Assembly: GCA_024138015.1 (NCBI GenBank) | Contig: JAMXBB010000008.1 | Location: 5,350,107-5,414,106 of the forward strand | Origin: Lumnitzera littorea | Lineage: Eukaryota > Streptophyta > Magnoliopsida > Myrtales > Combretaceae | DNA length: 64,000 nt | Direction of reading: 5' to 3' | Part shown: piece by piece, positions 38,391 through 49,235 of the stretch | How positions within the stretch are numbered: position 1 is the first letter of the stretch | Layout: each line of letters starts with the position of its first letter | Made by a program: the position numbers and the translations under genes | The notes under the pieces: model-generated | What the model was told of the DNA's origin: nothing | The model's input: only the letters and a program-made list of their open reading frames with translations | The model's database searches: none

Positions 38391-39456
38391 GTGATTATCA
38401 ACTAAAAGCTAGCACTTGCCCCACAAATGTTCTTAATTCCTACAAGCAAATTAAGAAAAATTGTATGTTGTTGCATCCATGATTAATCGTAGAAATATAG
38501 TATAAGTTCTAATGGAATAAAATTTCTTATATTTAATACGATGACTCATAATTGATGTCATTTACTATCTCTGATCAAATATACTTAATGTATACTTTTT
38601 TATAAATCAAGATGCTGTAACTACTCCTTAATTAACAAAACTATATTATATTTGATGAGAGAGAGAGAGAGAGAGAGATACACACGTACATTCATATTTC
38701 AACAAGACAAATTCTTTTAGCCATCACGCAAATTCATAAAACTTATCTCCGTTCGCATGCTTTTGGACTTCAAAACGTAATTTAAAAAAAAAAAAAAAAG
38801 AAAGAAAGAAGGGACATTCAGAAAATCGTAAAACATGATTAAGTTCCACAAATGTCCATATTGAATTCGTATGAATTAAGAATGATGAAATATATTCTTT
38901 TTGTCTTAACTCGTAAAGCAGGCCACTTTAGACTCAAATAATACAATATCCTAGATCGTACAATTTACATTCAATGAATGATGAAATCTAAAATTCCTAT
39001 AAATTACGAGAAATGTTTCGGAGATGGTATCAAGATTCAAATATATAATCGAAAATTTTATGTGTCGACAACATGACAAAACCACATTTACAAATTCACT
39101 TAATACATAATCGAACCAGATATCCATCTCAAGGGACAATTTTGATTCCATGCGAAGGAGTCTTAGTTCGTAATCAATATAAAACTTTTGAAGCACCAAA
39201 TAAAAAATAACATAACATGTAAATGTGAAATCATATTTAGGTCACAATCAGAAAATAATAAAACCATAGATTTGGCATGCGATTTTAATTCTAGAAACCC
39301 TAATCCTCAATATTAGGAAAAATAACACCTTATACAAATTACTTTAGGTTTTAATAATCTTAACGATATTATGACTCTAATTTCACACACGCGGATATGA
39401 TAAATGTGTCATTGCGTGTGTTCTGCTGAACTTAAAAATAAAACTTGTCAATTATT
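38391..39456. other. Gene-free DNA with a GA microsatellite
   Basis: A (GA)n run lies at 38655-38679 and an A run near 38780-38796. No reading frame is supported. Confidence 0.5.
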
Positions 39457-39790
39457 TTATGGAACGAACTTGAAAACAACAACCTAAGATTTAGGAAAGC
39501 TTATGTAGGCATCACTTGATAAAGAAACCGCTTCATTCGTATCCAAATGGGAACGTACGTCCTTTATGTGATCTTAGACCGTCCAACCAACCATACTATA
39601 TTCACTAGGAACACCATTCCACGTCATGATATATTTGCAAGTCTTTCACTTATTTACTTGAGTTTGTAGTTTACCTATGAACTAGTTGGTGATATAATGT
39701 TCGCGTCTAAAATAAAAAACGAATAATTTTTAATATCAAGAAAGAAAATTCACGAAAGAAGAATGCGAAATAAAATAATAATCAATCAGA
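39457..39790. repeat. Dispersed duplicate, copy A (partner at 48906-49235)
   Basis: Over about 330 bp this stretch is clearly similar, in the same orientation, to 48906-49235. Shared phrases include GATTTAGGAAAGC, AAAGAAACC, ACTAGTTGGTGATATAATG and TTTAATATCAAG. It lies about 1.1 kb upstream of the membrane-protein gene. It may be part of the segmental duplication seen here or a repeat of its own. The following bases (39791-40160) hold nothing recognisable. Confidence 0.75.
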
Positions 39791-40164
39791 ATTATTTTTC
39801 ATAAAAAAAGATTAGCATAGTGTATGTTAAAAATAAAAACTAACTTTGTTAATTGGTGTAGTGTAGCGGGTTGGAGACAACAACTTATCCAATATGGGAC
39901 AAAAGGAAGCTTACTCGACAATTCGCTCATTTTTACTCACCGCCAGTTAACAATAAATGACCTTTAGATGGGCATATATCAATGAAATCGGGTTGGGAGA
40001 GATCCTAATATTTTCATATTTTTAAATTTAATCCATTAAATTTAACGATTGAGAATTAAAATTAATTAAATAAAAAAAATAAGATGGATAATGATGTGGA
40101 TCCGGTCATAATCCTAAAAAAATCATCACTTAAAAACGTGTACTCTCTGCCTAAGCAGAACATT

Positions 40165-40720
40165 CGACAGATGCCACGTCACTGCTTCCTTTCCCACGGA
40201 AACAAATAGGTCAAAGTAGGGGCCCATATCTCAGGTTATAAAATCCTTCTTATTTGACTAGGACTGATATGTTCAAGTTGCCTTAAACACTCTCTGAAAG
40301 ATGAAAGACCCTGGAATGGAACGGGGCGTTCTAAGAAGGATCAGCAACTTTATATGTAATTTTTTTTAGTTAAATCTCAAACAACTGCGAGTTCAATTTT
40401 AAATTTATTTATATTTTAAAATACCTACTTTCTACTTACTTAAAACAATCGACCGATGCCATTGCCATGTCACTGCACTGCTCTTCCCGTTTGCCGTCCC
40501 GTTCAGTTTGAACCGTACCTCCAGCCCCAGAATTGTGGTTTGAGAATTGAGGTTGCTGTGTTGATACGATGCAGGGCCCCACTTTGACCCATTTGATCGT
40601 GGAAAAGCGTCTAAAATCCTCCTGATTCGACAAAGACTAGGATATGGTATGTATATGTTGTCTCTCAACACTGCTCGAAAAATGAAAAACCTTGGAATGG
40701 AACCGGACGTCCCGTTCCCT
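40165..40720 (+). promoter_or_regulatory. Duplicated promoter segment of the membrane-protein gene
   Basis: Two diverged direct copies occur, about 40165-40322 and 40450-40710. Both open with CGAC(A/C)GATGCCA..GTCACTGC and close with ATGAAA(G/A)ACC(C/T)TGGAATGGAAC. Within each is a (G)GTCAAAGT(A)GGGGCCC element, but it is inverted in the second copy. That element contains a W-box-type TTGACC on one strand. GCCACGTCAC in copy 1 is an ACGT-core motif. Confidence 0.55.
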
Positions 40721-40768
40721 GTTTTGCTTCGTAACTTCTCACTTGTGTAAAATAACACGGCCATAGCC

Positions 40769-40776
40769 TATAAATA
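40769..40776 (+). promoter_or_regulatory. TATA box of the membrane-protein gene
   Basis: TATAAATA in the context AGCCTATAAATATACG lies 108 bp upstream of the proposed ATG (40877). It would give a transcription start near 40800 and an A-rich leader of about 75 bp. Confidence 0.65.
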
Positions 40777-40876
40777 TACGTTTCAAGCAAACTAAGGGAG
40801 GAAACATCGAATCCCAGATACAAAGAATCAAGAACACAACAGATTCAGGAAATCTCAACTTTGAAAGGGATAAACA

Positions 40877-41707
40877 ATGGCGAATCGGAATTTCAGCAAC
40901 GAAATGTGAGTTACTGGGTTCAAGCTCTGTTTCTAGTAGTAGTAGTAGTAGTATTGCTGTATGTAATCTCATGGTGATTGTTGTGTTTTTAAATTTCTTA
41001 AAGATTTCACCATTTTTGGTTCATTATTACTATAGTATCCTCTGCATTTCTACTACACATTGTTGTGTTTGGAAGTTCTAAAATCGTCAGGATTGAACAT
41101 TGAACACCCTACTCCCCTGTTTTGCTCTGTTTCTCCATCATCTTGCATGGCTTTCGATAATACTGTACTATACCTATATATATATATATATATATTACAA
41201 AATCTTCCTTATTTTCTTTGACTCATGTCGGTTTCCAGGAGTAGTAACATTAATACCAACGATCAAACTCCAAGATCCGATGCTTCCAGAGCATTTTGTG
41301 TGTCCCCTGTTTCACACAAGTGGAAATCATTAGCACTTCATGTGTCTTCTGTTTCACTGAAGTGGGTATTAGTTACCATGATCCATTACAAATTTCCACA
41401 TTTGTCAACCCACAAAGGCATAAGCGCACAAGCCTTGTTGGTCATGGAATTCATTAACTATTGCCTCTTACAGATGGCGAAATTAACAGATAAGAAATTA
41501 TACTGGCTTTCCTTGTTCATCTTCCAGTTTTTGGGGTTCGAAATTCTACTATGGATGGCTGTCTATCCAGCTACATCGGTTGCTGTCCATTTGTGCTTAT
41601 TCGTTTACACTACGGTGAAACTTTATGATTCTGAACGTTTTTGGAGTCATCTGAAGGAGCTTCTTACGCCACAAGGACAAGGTGATCAACCATTTTCAGA
41701 AGTTTGA
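40877..41707 (+). CDS. Small membrane protein of unknown family, two exons
   Basis: I do not recognise this family. Proposed exons are 40877-40905 and 41239-41707. The intron has GTGAGT at its donor and TTTCCAG at its acceptor, and the codon split AT|G keeps the frame, giving 165 residues plus TGA. Support comes from a good TATA box upstream, an AACAATGGC start context and AATAAA at 41942. Related copies also exist nearby. The N-terminal half (about 1-95) is Ser/Asn-rich and probably soluble. Residues about 100-140 hold two hydrophobic segments (LYWLSLFIFQFLGFEILLWM and AVYPATSVAVHLCLFVYTTV). A charged tail (DSERFWSHLKELL) follows. The intron carries a (TAG)n and a (TA)n microsatellite. Alternative: a start at 41225 inside the intron, which has no TATA box nearby. 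Confidence 0.6.
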
Positions 41708-41941
41708 GTTTGCAGGATGTTGAAATACTAGAATTTGGTTTTCGAGATTTACTTTTATACCGTCGAGTGAAAAAAGGGCTGTGTTGTTGCTTTGTTTCAA
41801 TTTGCTGTGTACGAGTATTTAGCCAAATGTTGATGGTGTTGTTTCATGTGTTCTCTTTTATTAAGCCTTGTCCTGTTTCATGATAAGTTCAGACTATTAT
41901 CATTTGCTTTGTTTGTTTGTAACACCATTGCTTCGCTGATA

Positions 41942-41947
41942 AATAAA
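41942..41947 (+). terminator. Polyadenylation signal AATAAA
   Basis: AATAAA lies 235 bp past the stop codon of the membrane-protein gene, after a TG-rich stretch (TGTTGTTGCTTTG near 41782) of the kind that precedes plant poly(A) sites. Confidence 0.45.
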
Positions 41948-42404
41948 ATGTTTATTTCTCAATTAATCATAAATATGTGAAATTTAAAAAAATTAACCAT
42001 AAAATAGTTAAGAAATGATTATTATATTATCTCAAAAAACTTATGATTCAGAATAGAAATTAATCGATTTAATTGAGTTTCTATAGTTTGTTTTCTATCT
42101 AAATTAATAATAAAAAGAGGCAGGTCTCAAAGTCATCTTTTCTTTCATCAAAGTTGTTTAAGTGGATCGATCCACTTTTCCGTGTGTATCAAAGTGAATG
42201 TTTCATCGAGAATATTCCGACAAATTGTGACCATCATATCAAGTCAAGAAACAAGAATGAACAATCGAATCATTTATGAAAGTTTATCGGAGAGAATAAT
42301 AAAGTTTGCATCACATGTATACGTTTTTACCCTTTATATACTCTGTCTTTAAAATCAAAAGATATATGTCACCTGTTTTATTTTTTGAGTTCATAATAAT
42401 TAAT

Positions 42405-42600
42405 AAAATAACATGATTAGATAATGTTTAATTAAATCATATAAAATTTATAAAAATTACGAAATACATATGGGGTAAAAAGCCATAAGGGCCCTTGCCT
42501 GATCACTCTATAGGGCCTTCTAAGGATATTTTCCGGTGATTTTCTATTTTGGACTTCTGGTAATGCATTATTATATTTCATATTCCGTCATATTATTTTA
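42405..42600. repeat. 3' flank of the membrane-protein gene, duplicated at 46055-46230
   Basis: TTAAATCATATAAAA, a TATGGGGTA phrase, CTAAGGATAT and CCGGTGATTTT here correspond, in order, to matching phrases at 46055-46230. The second copy stands at a similar distance after the truncated paralogue. This marks the downstream edge of a segmental duplication. Between 41948 and 42404, and between 42601 and 43529, nothing is recognised. Confidence 0.65.
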
Positions 42601-43529
42601 TTATATTAATTATTATGAGCCAGTAAAAATCTGATAAGTATCGTCTATCTAAGAGTGACAAGTAGCACGACAACATGAGTGTAGTAAGTATCAAAGACAA
42701 GAATACATATATGTTAGTGAGGAAGGATGAAAACAAATATTTTTAAGTGAAATTCATCCTATATTATGTTAACTTTTGGGAACATTGTCTTTTATAGAAA
42801 AATATATAATATCTTAAAAGGATTTGATTTAGTTGGATATCTTTCATAGAAAATATTATATATTATAAGATGAAAAAATAATTATTTTGGGGAGTAAAAT
42901 ATCTAGGACTAAAAAATGTTAAAGATTGATATTATTCAAAATGTTTTATAAAGAGTATTTTGTGAAAGATTTCATAATAGAAAATTCTACAAGACAATTA
43001 AGAAATTATTCCTCCTCACATCGATTTCCCTACGAAGAAATGCTAATGCTGTGTATGAAGCATCGAAGCTGTACTAGTCATGATGAGGGTTAGGTTTTGA
43101 TCTATTAAGAGATCCATTAAAACATTTCCTTCCCATATATTAACAAATCCTCCTACTTTGTTGAAAGCACATTGCTTGAGAAATCCATTGGATGGTTGGA
43201 AAAAAAAAAAAAAGAAAGCTATTGGATGTTGTTATAACATAAGAGCAGCACATATTCCTTCATCACTTACATTTGTTTCAATTAAATAACAAAAAGCTTT
43301 GAATAATTAGGACGCCTCAAAACAAGATCTTATTAGTCCATTCATCTTCATTTCAAACTAATCAATAGTATCTTTACTCCATATAAATTGGTTATTCTCT
43401 AAGATTTGGGTCAAGGTTGAGGAGGAGCCCTATAGCTCTATATAATCCTTTGATAGTACCCTATTGGCCTAAAAAACCCCCCCTCAACTATTGTATCTTC
43501 TTGGATATCAACTAACTAATAATGGACTC

Positions 43530-43910
43530 TATTATATTTGGATTAAGGGTTATTGATGAGCTATATGAGGCTAATTATTTCAATAAACTTGCCTTCAATT
43601 AAGGTCTCATGATATGAGTAAATTGCGTTGATGATTATAAGACAACTTTCAACACTCATGAGGGGCAGTATGACTTTCTACTTATGCTAGTTATATCCTT
43701 TGGTCTAATTAATGCCTCTGTGAATGATTTGTCTTACTTAAGGAAATTTGTGCTAGTATTTTTTATCATATATTGATGCATTGTGGAACCATGGATGAAC
43801 ATGTGTATCAACCTAAGATTGTGTTTGAAATTCAATGAAAGGAGACTATGATTAAATAAAAGCAAAGTGTATATTTAGTGGAATATACATTGGATATCCA
43901 AGACACTTAA
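43530..43910 (+). pseudogene. Ty3/gypsy reverse transcriptase fragment
   Basis: Reading the plus strand with stops and frame changes gives a gypsy RT trace. It opens with RVIDELYEANYFNKLAFN, continues DDYKTTFNTHEGQYDFLLML and FGLINAS, then LRKFVLVFF. These correspond to the RT blocks leading to the catalytic YVDD/FFDD motif. The catalytic FFDD is not preserved (FFII here). It is an isolated fragment; no other pol domain is recognisable around it. Confidence 0.75.
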
Positions 43911-43967
43911 TAGCATATTCATCTTTAACTGTCAATTTGTTTAGTTCTCGACAATCCTCCTTCCCCT

Positions 43968-44246
43968 TAAATTATGATAAATTGGCAAAATAACTTTATA
44001 GGTTGCAAATGAGCTCCATAAACTTAGATATTGGTACAAAGCACCCGGTAAATTTATCAAAGTATACTTTAAGATTCTCTAAACTTTTCCTATAGTGTCA
44101 CTTTTTTTTAACTAAAAATGAAAAATGAAAACATCTTTTATATTACCAATTTATCAAACTTTAAGAGGGTGGTTTGCAACACTTGAAACTGGGATAAATT
44201 CACATTTAGGTCAAAGTGAAAAAGGAATATTTGCAATTTTCCCTTA
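43968..44246. repeat. MITE-like AT-rich repeat
   Basis: The ends form a weak inverted repeat (ATTGGCAAAATAAC against GGGAAAATTGCAAATATTCC on the other strand). The interior shares phrases with 2616-3121. Non-coding. Confidence 0.35.
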
Positions 44247-44849
44247 AATTATAATATCGTATAAATACCTCAATAAGTGTCTACTAATATATATATATAT
44301 ATGACTATAAACAAGATAAGTAAAATAATAGAGGACTTGCCTAAAGCAATGATACATACATAATGAACTTAAATGGCTTGATTAAAAAGGATTAAAATGA
44401 TTGAATTTTAAGGAAAAAATGTAGATGAAGGACTTGCAACTATGTAAATTTTGTAAAAAATAACCTACATAATTCTACTAGGCATTTGAAAACCCATATT
44501 TACAAGTTACATTTATTTCATGATCTCTACTTGTCTGCCATTAATGAGATCTAATATGGTATAAAGAGAGGCTCTAAAATAAGGGCAACTTTAAACATAG
44601 ACCTTTAAATGCATTGTAAAAAGATATAGGCAATTTTTACAAAACTATACAAATGCGAGGCTTGCTTCCATATATAGATACAACCATATCCCATTGGTAG
44701 TTTAACTTAGTATTTTAATTATCTAAATTTTTTGAGAATTCACACTACACTAATTAGAATGAGCCTAAATAATATTCTAAAAATTCAAGATGTCCATCAT
44801 GGAAGGTGCTTAGAAGAGGAAGCGGAGATAGAGAACACCATTAAGAGGT

Positions 44850-45074
44850 AATTTTAATTGTTGTAATCCAGAAACTTTCGTCACTATCAATATATGCATA
44901 TTGATGTACACTGCGATCAAGCTTCATCAATCCGAGAGTTTTTGGATGTATTTAAGGGAGGTTCTAGCTCCTCAGCCACTAGACGATAAGCCATTTCAAA
45001 TGTGGAGTTTCCTTGATTATTTTAAAGATTATAGTGGGATTTTAGTGTGGAAATTGGTTTCACATACTTGTTGA
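44850..45074 (+). pseudogene. C-terminal paralogue fragment of the membrane-protein gene
   Basis: A plus-strand frame ending at TGA 45072-45074 aligns with the tail of the 40877-41707 protein: NPETFVTINICILMYTAIKL against YPATSVAVHLCLFVYTTVKL, then SESFWMYLREVLAPQ against SERFWSHLKELLTPQ. It runs about 20 residues past the end of the intact copy. The N-terminal half and the first exon are absent, and the sequence just upstream is not in frame. It could be a partial copy or the last exon of a diverged gene. Confidence 0.65.
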
Positions 45075-45414
45075 AACAGTTTCCTATTTATAACTAATTT
45101 CAAATGCATATGTACTAGTTTATTTTTATGGATATAAATTTTCTAAAGTTATTTTTTTTTTAAGTTTTCGTAAACTTATCCTCTTAATATGTAATCATAT
45201 AATTATTTTTATATACCGGATGAAGTAAATAAATTTATACAAAACTTTGGACTTCTACCATCATGTATTAATTGAATTTTCAGAATCACGGTAGGATATT
45301 TTTCTATTCATTTTCAAAGAAAGAATTCTCTCTTTCCTACCATATGATTTGAGACCTTGAAAAAATGGATTAATCAATCGAATTTATTTGAGATGATGTT
45401 TTAATTCACATTGC

Positions 45415-45840
45415 ATGACATCTTACTTCGTATGTGATCTTTTTATTTTGTTTTTCATTGAATCGGCTATTGGAGTAGCTCCTAATCCACAGTCCCTCTT
45501 TTCGTTTTTCGTTTCTTCTAGCTTTATTAGCCGATCAAAGACACGTCCTCCAGAGAATGTGGGCCGATTAATATTGTGGCCCAATTCAAATTGTACTACT
45601 TATCATGGCCTGTTACAATTATCCATACTCGTCCAGCAATGAAGGCGTAAACGCACTGGCATTCGCTAACTTTTGCCTCTTACGGATGGCGAAATTAACA
45701 GATAAAATAGGATATTGGCTTATTATCTGGTTCATATTTCATTGGGACTCGAAATTCTACTATGGATGGCTACCTATCCAGCTACATCGGTTGCTGTCGA
45801 TTTGTAAGAAAATCGCATTTATAAGCAGTGATTTATTGAA
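45415..45840 (+). pseudogene. Frameshifted second paralogue of the membrane-protein gene
   Basis: The stretch from ATG 45605 aligns well at the nucleotide level with 41383-41600, including CTTACGGATGGCGAAATT against CTTACAGATGGCGAAATT. The frame is shifted by a small deletion at 45739-45750, so the conserved GFEILLWM becomes an unrelated run, and it ends early. Upstream (45415-45604) homology is patchy and in another frame. No equivalent of exon 1 or of the TATA box is seen. The remaining nucleotide match (CTATCCAGCTACATCGGTTG) is perfect, so the copy is fairly recent. Confidence 0.7.
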
Positions 45841-46054
45841 TTAGAAATTATTGTTAAATCCGATTCGATAGATGTGATTTTAATAATTTATTTATTATTT
45901 ATGTTAAATATATGATAAAGAAAACATATTGATATGACGGGTAAGGCGTTTATTATTCTGTGTTAGGTTAAGGGTTCAAATTTGAGTAGACACATCAAGT
46001 CAAGAGATTAACATCCCATCATAATCGCAGGATACATGTTAGCTTTTTCTAGTC

Positions 46055-46230
46055 CATGGTTAGATATGTTTGATTAAATCATATAAAAATTACAAAATTA
46101 AATTGTGGGGGAAAAATTCCCTATGGGGTATCAGTGGAGTATCTTATACCGAGATTCCTAGGGATATATTTTTTTTCCAGTGATTTTTGGAGTTTTCTTA
46201 ATATGTTATTATTTTTTCATTCTGTCTTAA
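46055..46230. repeat. Duplicate of the 42405-42600 flank
   Basis: See the partner at 42405-42600: same order of phrases (TTAAATCATATAAAA, TATGGGGTA, CTAGGGATAT, CCAGTGATTTT). It lies about 215 bp past the truncated paralogue. The region 46231-47199 beyond holds no supported gene. Confidence 0.65.
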
Positions 46231-47129
46231 GTCTCATGTCTTAAGTCCTTTTCTAGAATCACATGCTATACCAGTTTCTTATCATCACATTGTGGAACAC
46301 ATGAAATATTCCACATAATCCATTTGGAAAGAAAGTCATATTATTGAAGAAGCACTTGTAGAAGATCCCATTCAATGTGATTGGATGCTTTGTTCATGCA
46401 AATTTTAAAGCACACAATTTTTTTTTAAACCTTTTTCTTATTTTTAAAAAGTGAAAAGCTTGGGATACAAATGCCACATTGTCATTTATCATTTGACAAA
46501 TCAATGCACCCTAAATCTTTGAAATAATTTCCTCTAGGAATGTTTTAAATCCATTAACTAGAATTCTCAAGATAACTTTGCAAAGAAAGTTACATGGACC
46601 AATAGGACATAATTGAGGTACATTTTGAGGATTAAGACACTTAGGGATTAAATTAAGATCAATAGTATTTAATGAAGAGTGGAAGGTACATTTGTGATAC
46701 AAACATCTTTATTACCTCTGATAGAACAACTCACTATATCCCAAAATTCATAATAAAAAATCCTAAAAAGGTCACCAAGACTTGGTGTGTTGAGCTCACA
46801 TAAGTGATATAGCTTGCTTCACCTCTAAATCAAAAACTTCTCCACACTACATATTGTTCTTCTTGGCACTAATCCTCATATTAATCCTAGATAGACAATC
46901 CCCTTAATCTGTAGCTCCTTCAATTCTATACACTAATTAAAAGTGCTTCTCAAAGGGATTTTTTGTTTCCACTTCCTCTTCCAAGCATAAGGCCATCTTG
47001 AATCTTCAAAATTTTATTTTGGCTCATTTTATTATATGTAGTGTGAATTCCCAAAAATTTTATTATAATTGAAATATCAAGTCGAACTACTGATGGGATG
47101 TAGCTGTATCTATATGTAGGAAGGGATTG

Positions 47130-47340
47130 CATTTATGCAATTTTGCTAAAATACGGTTTGAGATTTTTTACTATATATTTATAAGTTACCTAAATTTGAG
47201 AATTTTTTAACCACTTATTTAAGAACTTGTGTTTATAAGTTATCAACCTAAGTTCTTAAATGAGTGGTTGAAAAATTCATACCTTTTTTTTCTAAAATCG
47301 TATAAAAGTGGGCTGTCTCTTTGCATTTTGCCCTAAAGTT
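47130..47340. mobile_element. Foldback/MITE-like element with a 29-bp hairpin
   Basis: Arms at 47200-47228 and 47250-47278 are inverted copies with 27 of 29 matches and a 21-base spacer. Outside them, GCAATTTTGCTAAAATACGG on the left and a GGGCAAAATGCAAAG-type end (minus strand) on the right suggest further inverted ends. Non-coding. Confidence 0.6.
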
Positions 47341-47590
47341 TATTCACTTCCATCATTTTTAATTAAGCCATTTAAGTTATTTGTGTATGTATCATTGCTT
47401 TTAAGAAAGTCCTAAGTGTATCAGTTGACCTCTTTTGCTTAAGTTATATATATTAGTATACACTAATTGAGATACTTATTTGTTATACTAATTTAATCAC
47501 TTAAAACATATAAGATTTAGTTAAATTTTAGTATAATTATGACTTATTTTAAAAAACTTAAAAAATGAATTACTCAATTATCTAAAAAAC

Positions 47591-48271
47591 AATTATCTAT
47601 ATTAGGGGTAGGCAAAAAAACCAATCAAACTGAACTAATCAACAAATTAGATAATACCAAACCGAAAATATGGTTCTTCTCACAATTTAGTTTAGAAAAT
47701 TTGCAAACCAAACTAAATTGAAAATTTATGATTAGTTTAAAAGGACAAATCAAACCAAACCATTCTATAAAAAATATAGTAATATTTCACTTGTAACTAA
47801 AAAATTTCTTTTGTTAAAATATAACACCTAAAAAAAACTTTAATTTACATGTATTGAAATATATACGAATTAAAATTTTAATTATCATAATATATATATT
47901 ACATATATAGTTTGACTTAAACTTTATACTATATGTTGTTTTTATATATAAAATTATCTATTGATAAATATTTAAAATTTTTTAGTTACATGGATAACTT
48001 TATCAATCTCTGTTGTGATAGTAATACTTATTTGTATTAAAGAAACTTAATAATTTTCATATGAGATTATATATTATGTATACATACCTTCTAAAATTAG
48101 AAGGTATGGTTCAATCCATAAACAAAATTGAAATTTTATTATTTGAAAAAATTCTTAATCCAAACCATGTGATTTGATTCAAAATTATGAAAAACCAAAT
48201 AATATTTTTATAGTTTGATTTTGTTTGGAGGGAAAATCAAACCAAACTGGAATCCTTACCTATAGATAATT
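47591..48271. mobile_element. hAT-like non-autonomous element
   Basis: Left end TAGGGGTAGGCAAAAAAACC and right end (minus strand) TATAGGTAAGGATTCCAG resemble plant hAT-type ends. The inverted similarity extends outward through AATTATCTATA (47591-47601 and 48261-48271), so the true ends may lie there. Subterminal zones are full of AAACCAAA and TTTGGTTT words. No transposase frame. Confidence 0.5.
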
Positions 48272-48345
48272 TGTGTCTTCTCATGGGCAACAATAATGAA
48301 GTCTATCATACTATTTATTATTATTATTATCATCATCATCTTTTA

Positions 48346-48386
48346 TATTATTAAAGCAAAAGAGGAGACTTTTTGGTGTTTTTTTC
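48346..48386 (+). repeat. Repeat-family end motif, TATTATTAAAGCAAAAG type
   Basis: TATTATTAAAGCAAAAGAGG, followed by ACTTTTTGGTGTTTTTT, is closely similar to 49905-49950 and recalls the start of plant Helitron-like elements. Looser relatives lie at 49301-49335 and 50700-50760. It is preceded by an (ATT)n(ATC)n microsatellite. Confidence 0.35.
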
Positions 48387-48905
48387 TATATTCCAAAATC
48401 ACCTTTTTATAATATTAATACTTCATCTAATTTGCTATTTATAATTATATAATACATATCTTTTATGATATTTCAACAAGGCTAAAAATGTCAATTAATC
48501 CGATTCAACTTCTACACTAGGAATCGATACTTCTATATGTTTTATATTTGTCATATTATTACTATAGTTACTATATAAATTAATGCAGCAATCATATTCA
48601 CAAACCTAGTTTTTATTTTATATTTTTAAAGAACCTTGAAGAATTTATTGTTAAAATTAAAAGTTTTACAATTACAAGGTAAAAAAATAATCGTAACAGA
48701 CTTTTAATTTATTTTTTCCTTAATTCCAGCATACACATAGTACATACGTGATTTGCTAGTTATTTTTAATCACAATCATATGAGATTTAATGGGAGGTGT
48801 GACCTTGTGGCACGTGTCCACTTATATCTATTAAGACTCTTCAGCAATCATTATCATTCCTTTGAAATCGAATTAAAATGCAACTTAAATATAGGAAATC
48901 CAAAA

Positions 48906-49235
48906 TCGATTATTTTATGAAACGAGCTCGGAGACAATGACCAAGGATTTAGGAAAGCCTAATGGATAGACACCACTTACTTAATAAAGAAACCAATTCA
49001 TGGGAACGTGCGTCCCATATGGAACATAGGCTGTCCATACCTTACCATGTTCACTTAACACTATTTCATGTAATGATATCTTTGTAATTCTTTCTCTTAT
49101 TTATTTGAGTTTGATGTTTACCTATAAACTAGTTGGTGATATAATGTATGTGTTTAAAATAAAAGACGAGTAATGTTTAATATCAAGCAGAAATTTCATG
49201 AAAGAAGAAATCGAAATAATCATAATTCTATCATC
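48906..49235. repeat. Dispersed duplicate, copy B (partner at 39457-39790)
   Basis: Direct-orientation partner of 39457-39790, with shared phrases listed there. No membrane-protein gene copy follows it: 49236 onward does not resemble the promoter or gene that follows copy A. Confidence 0.75.
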
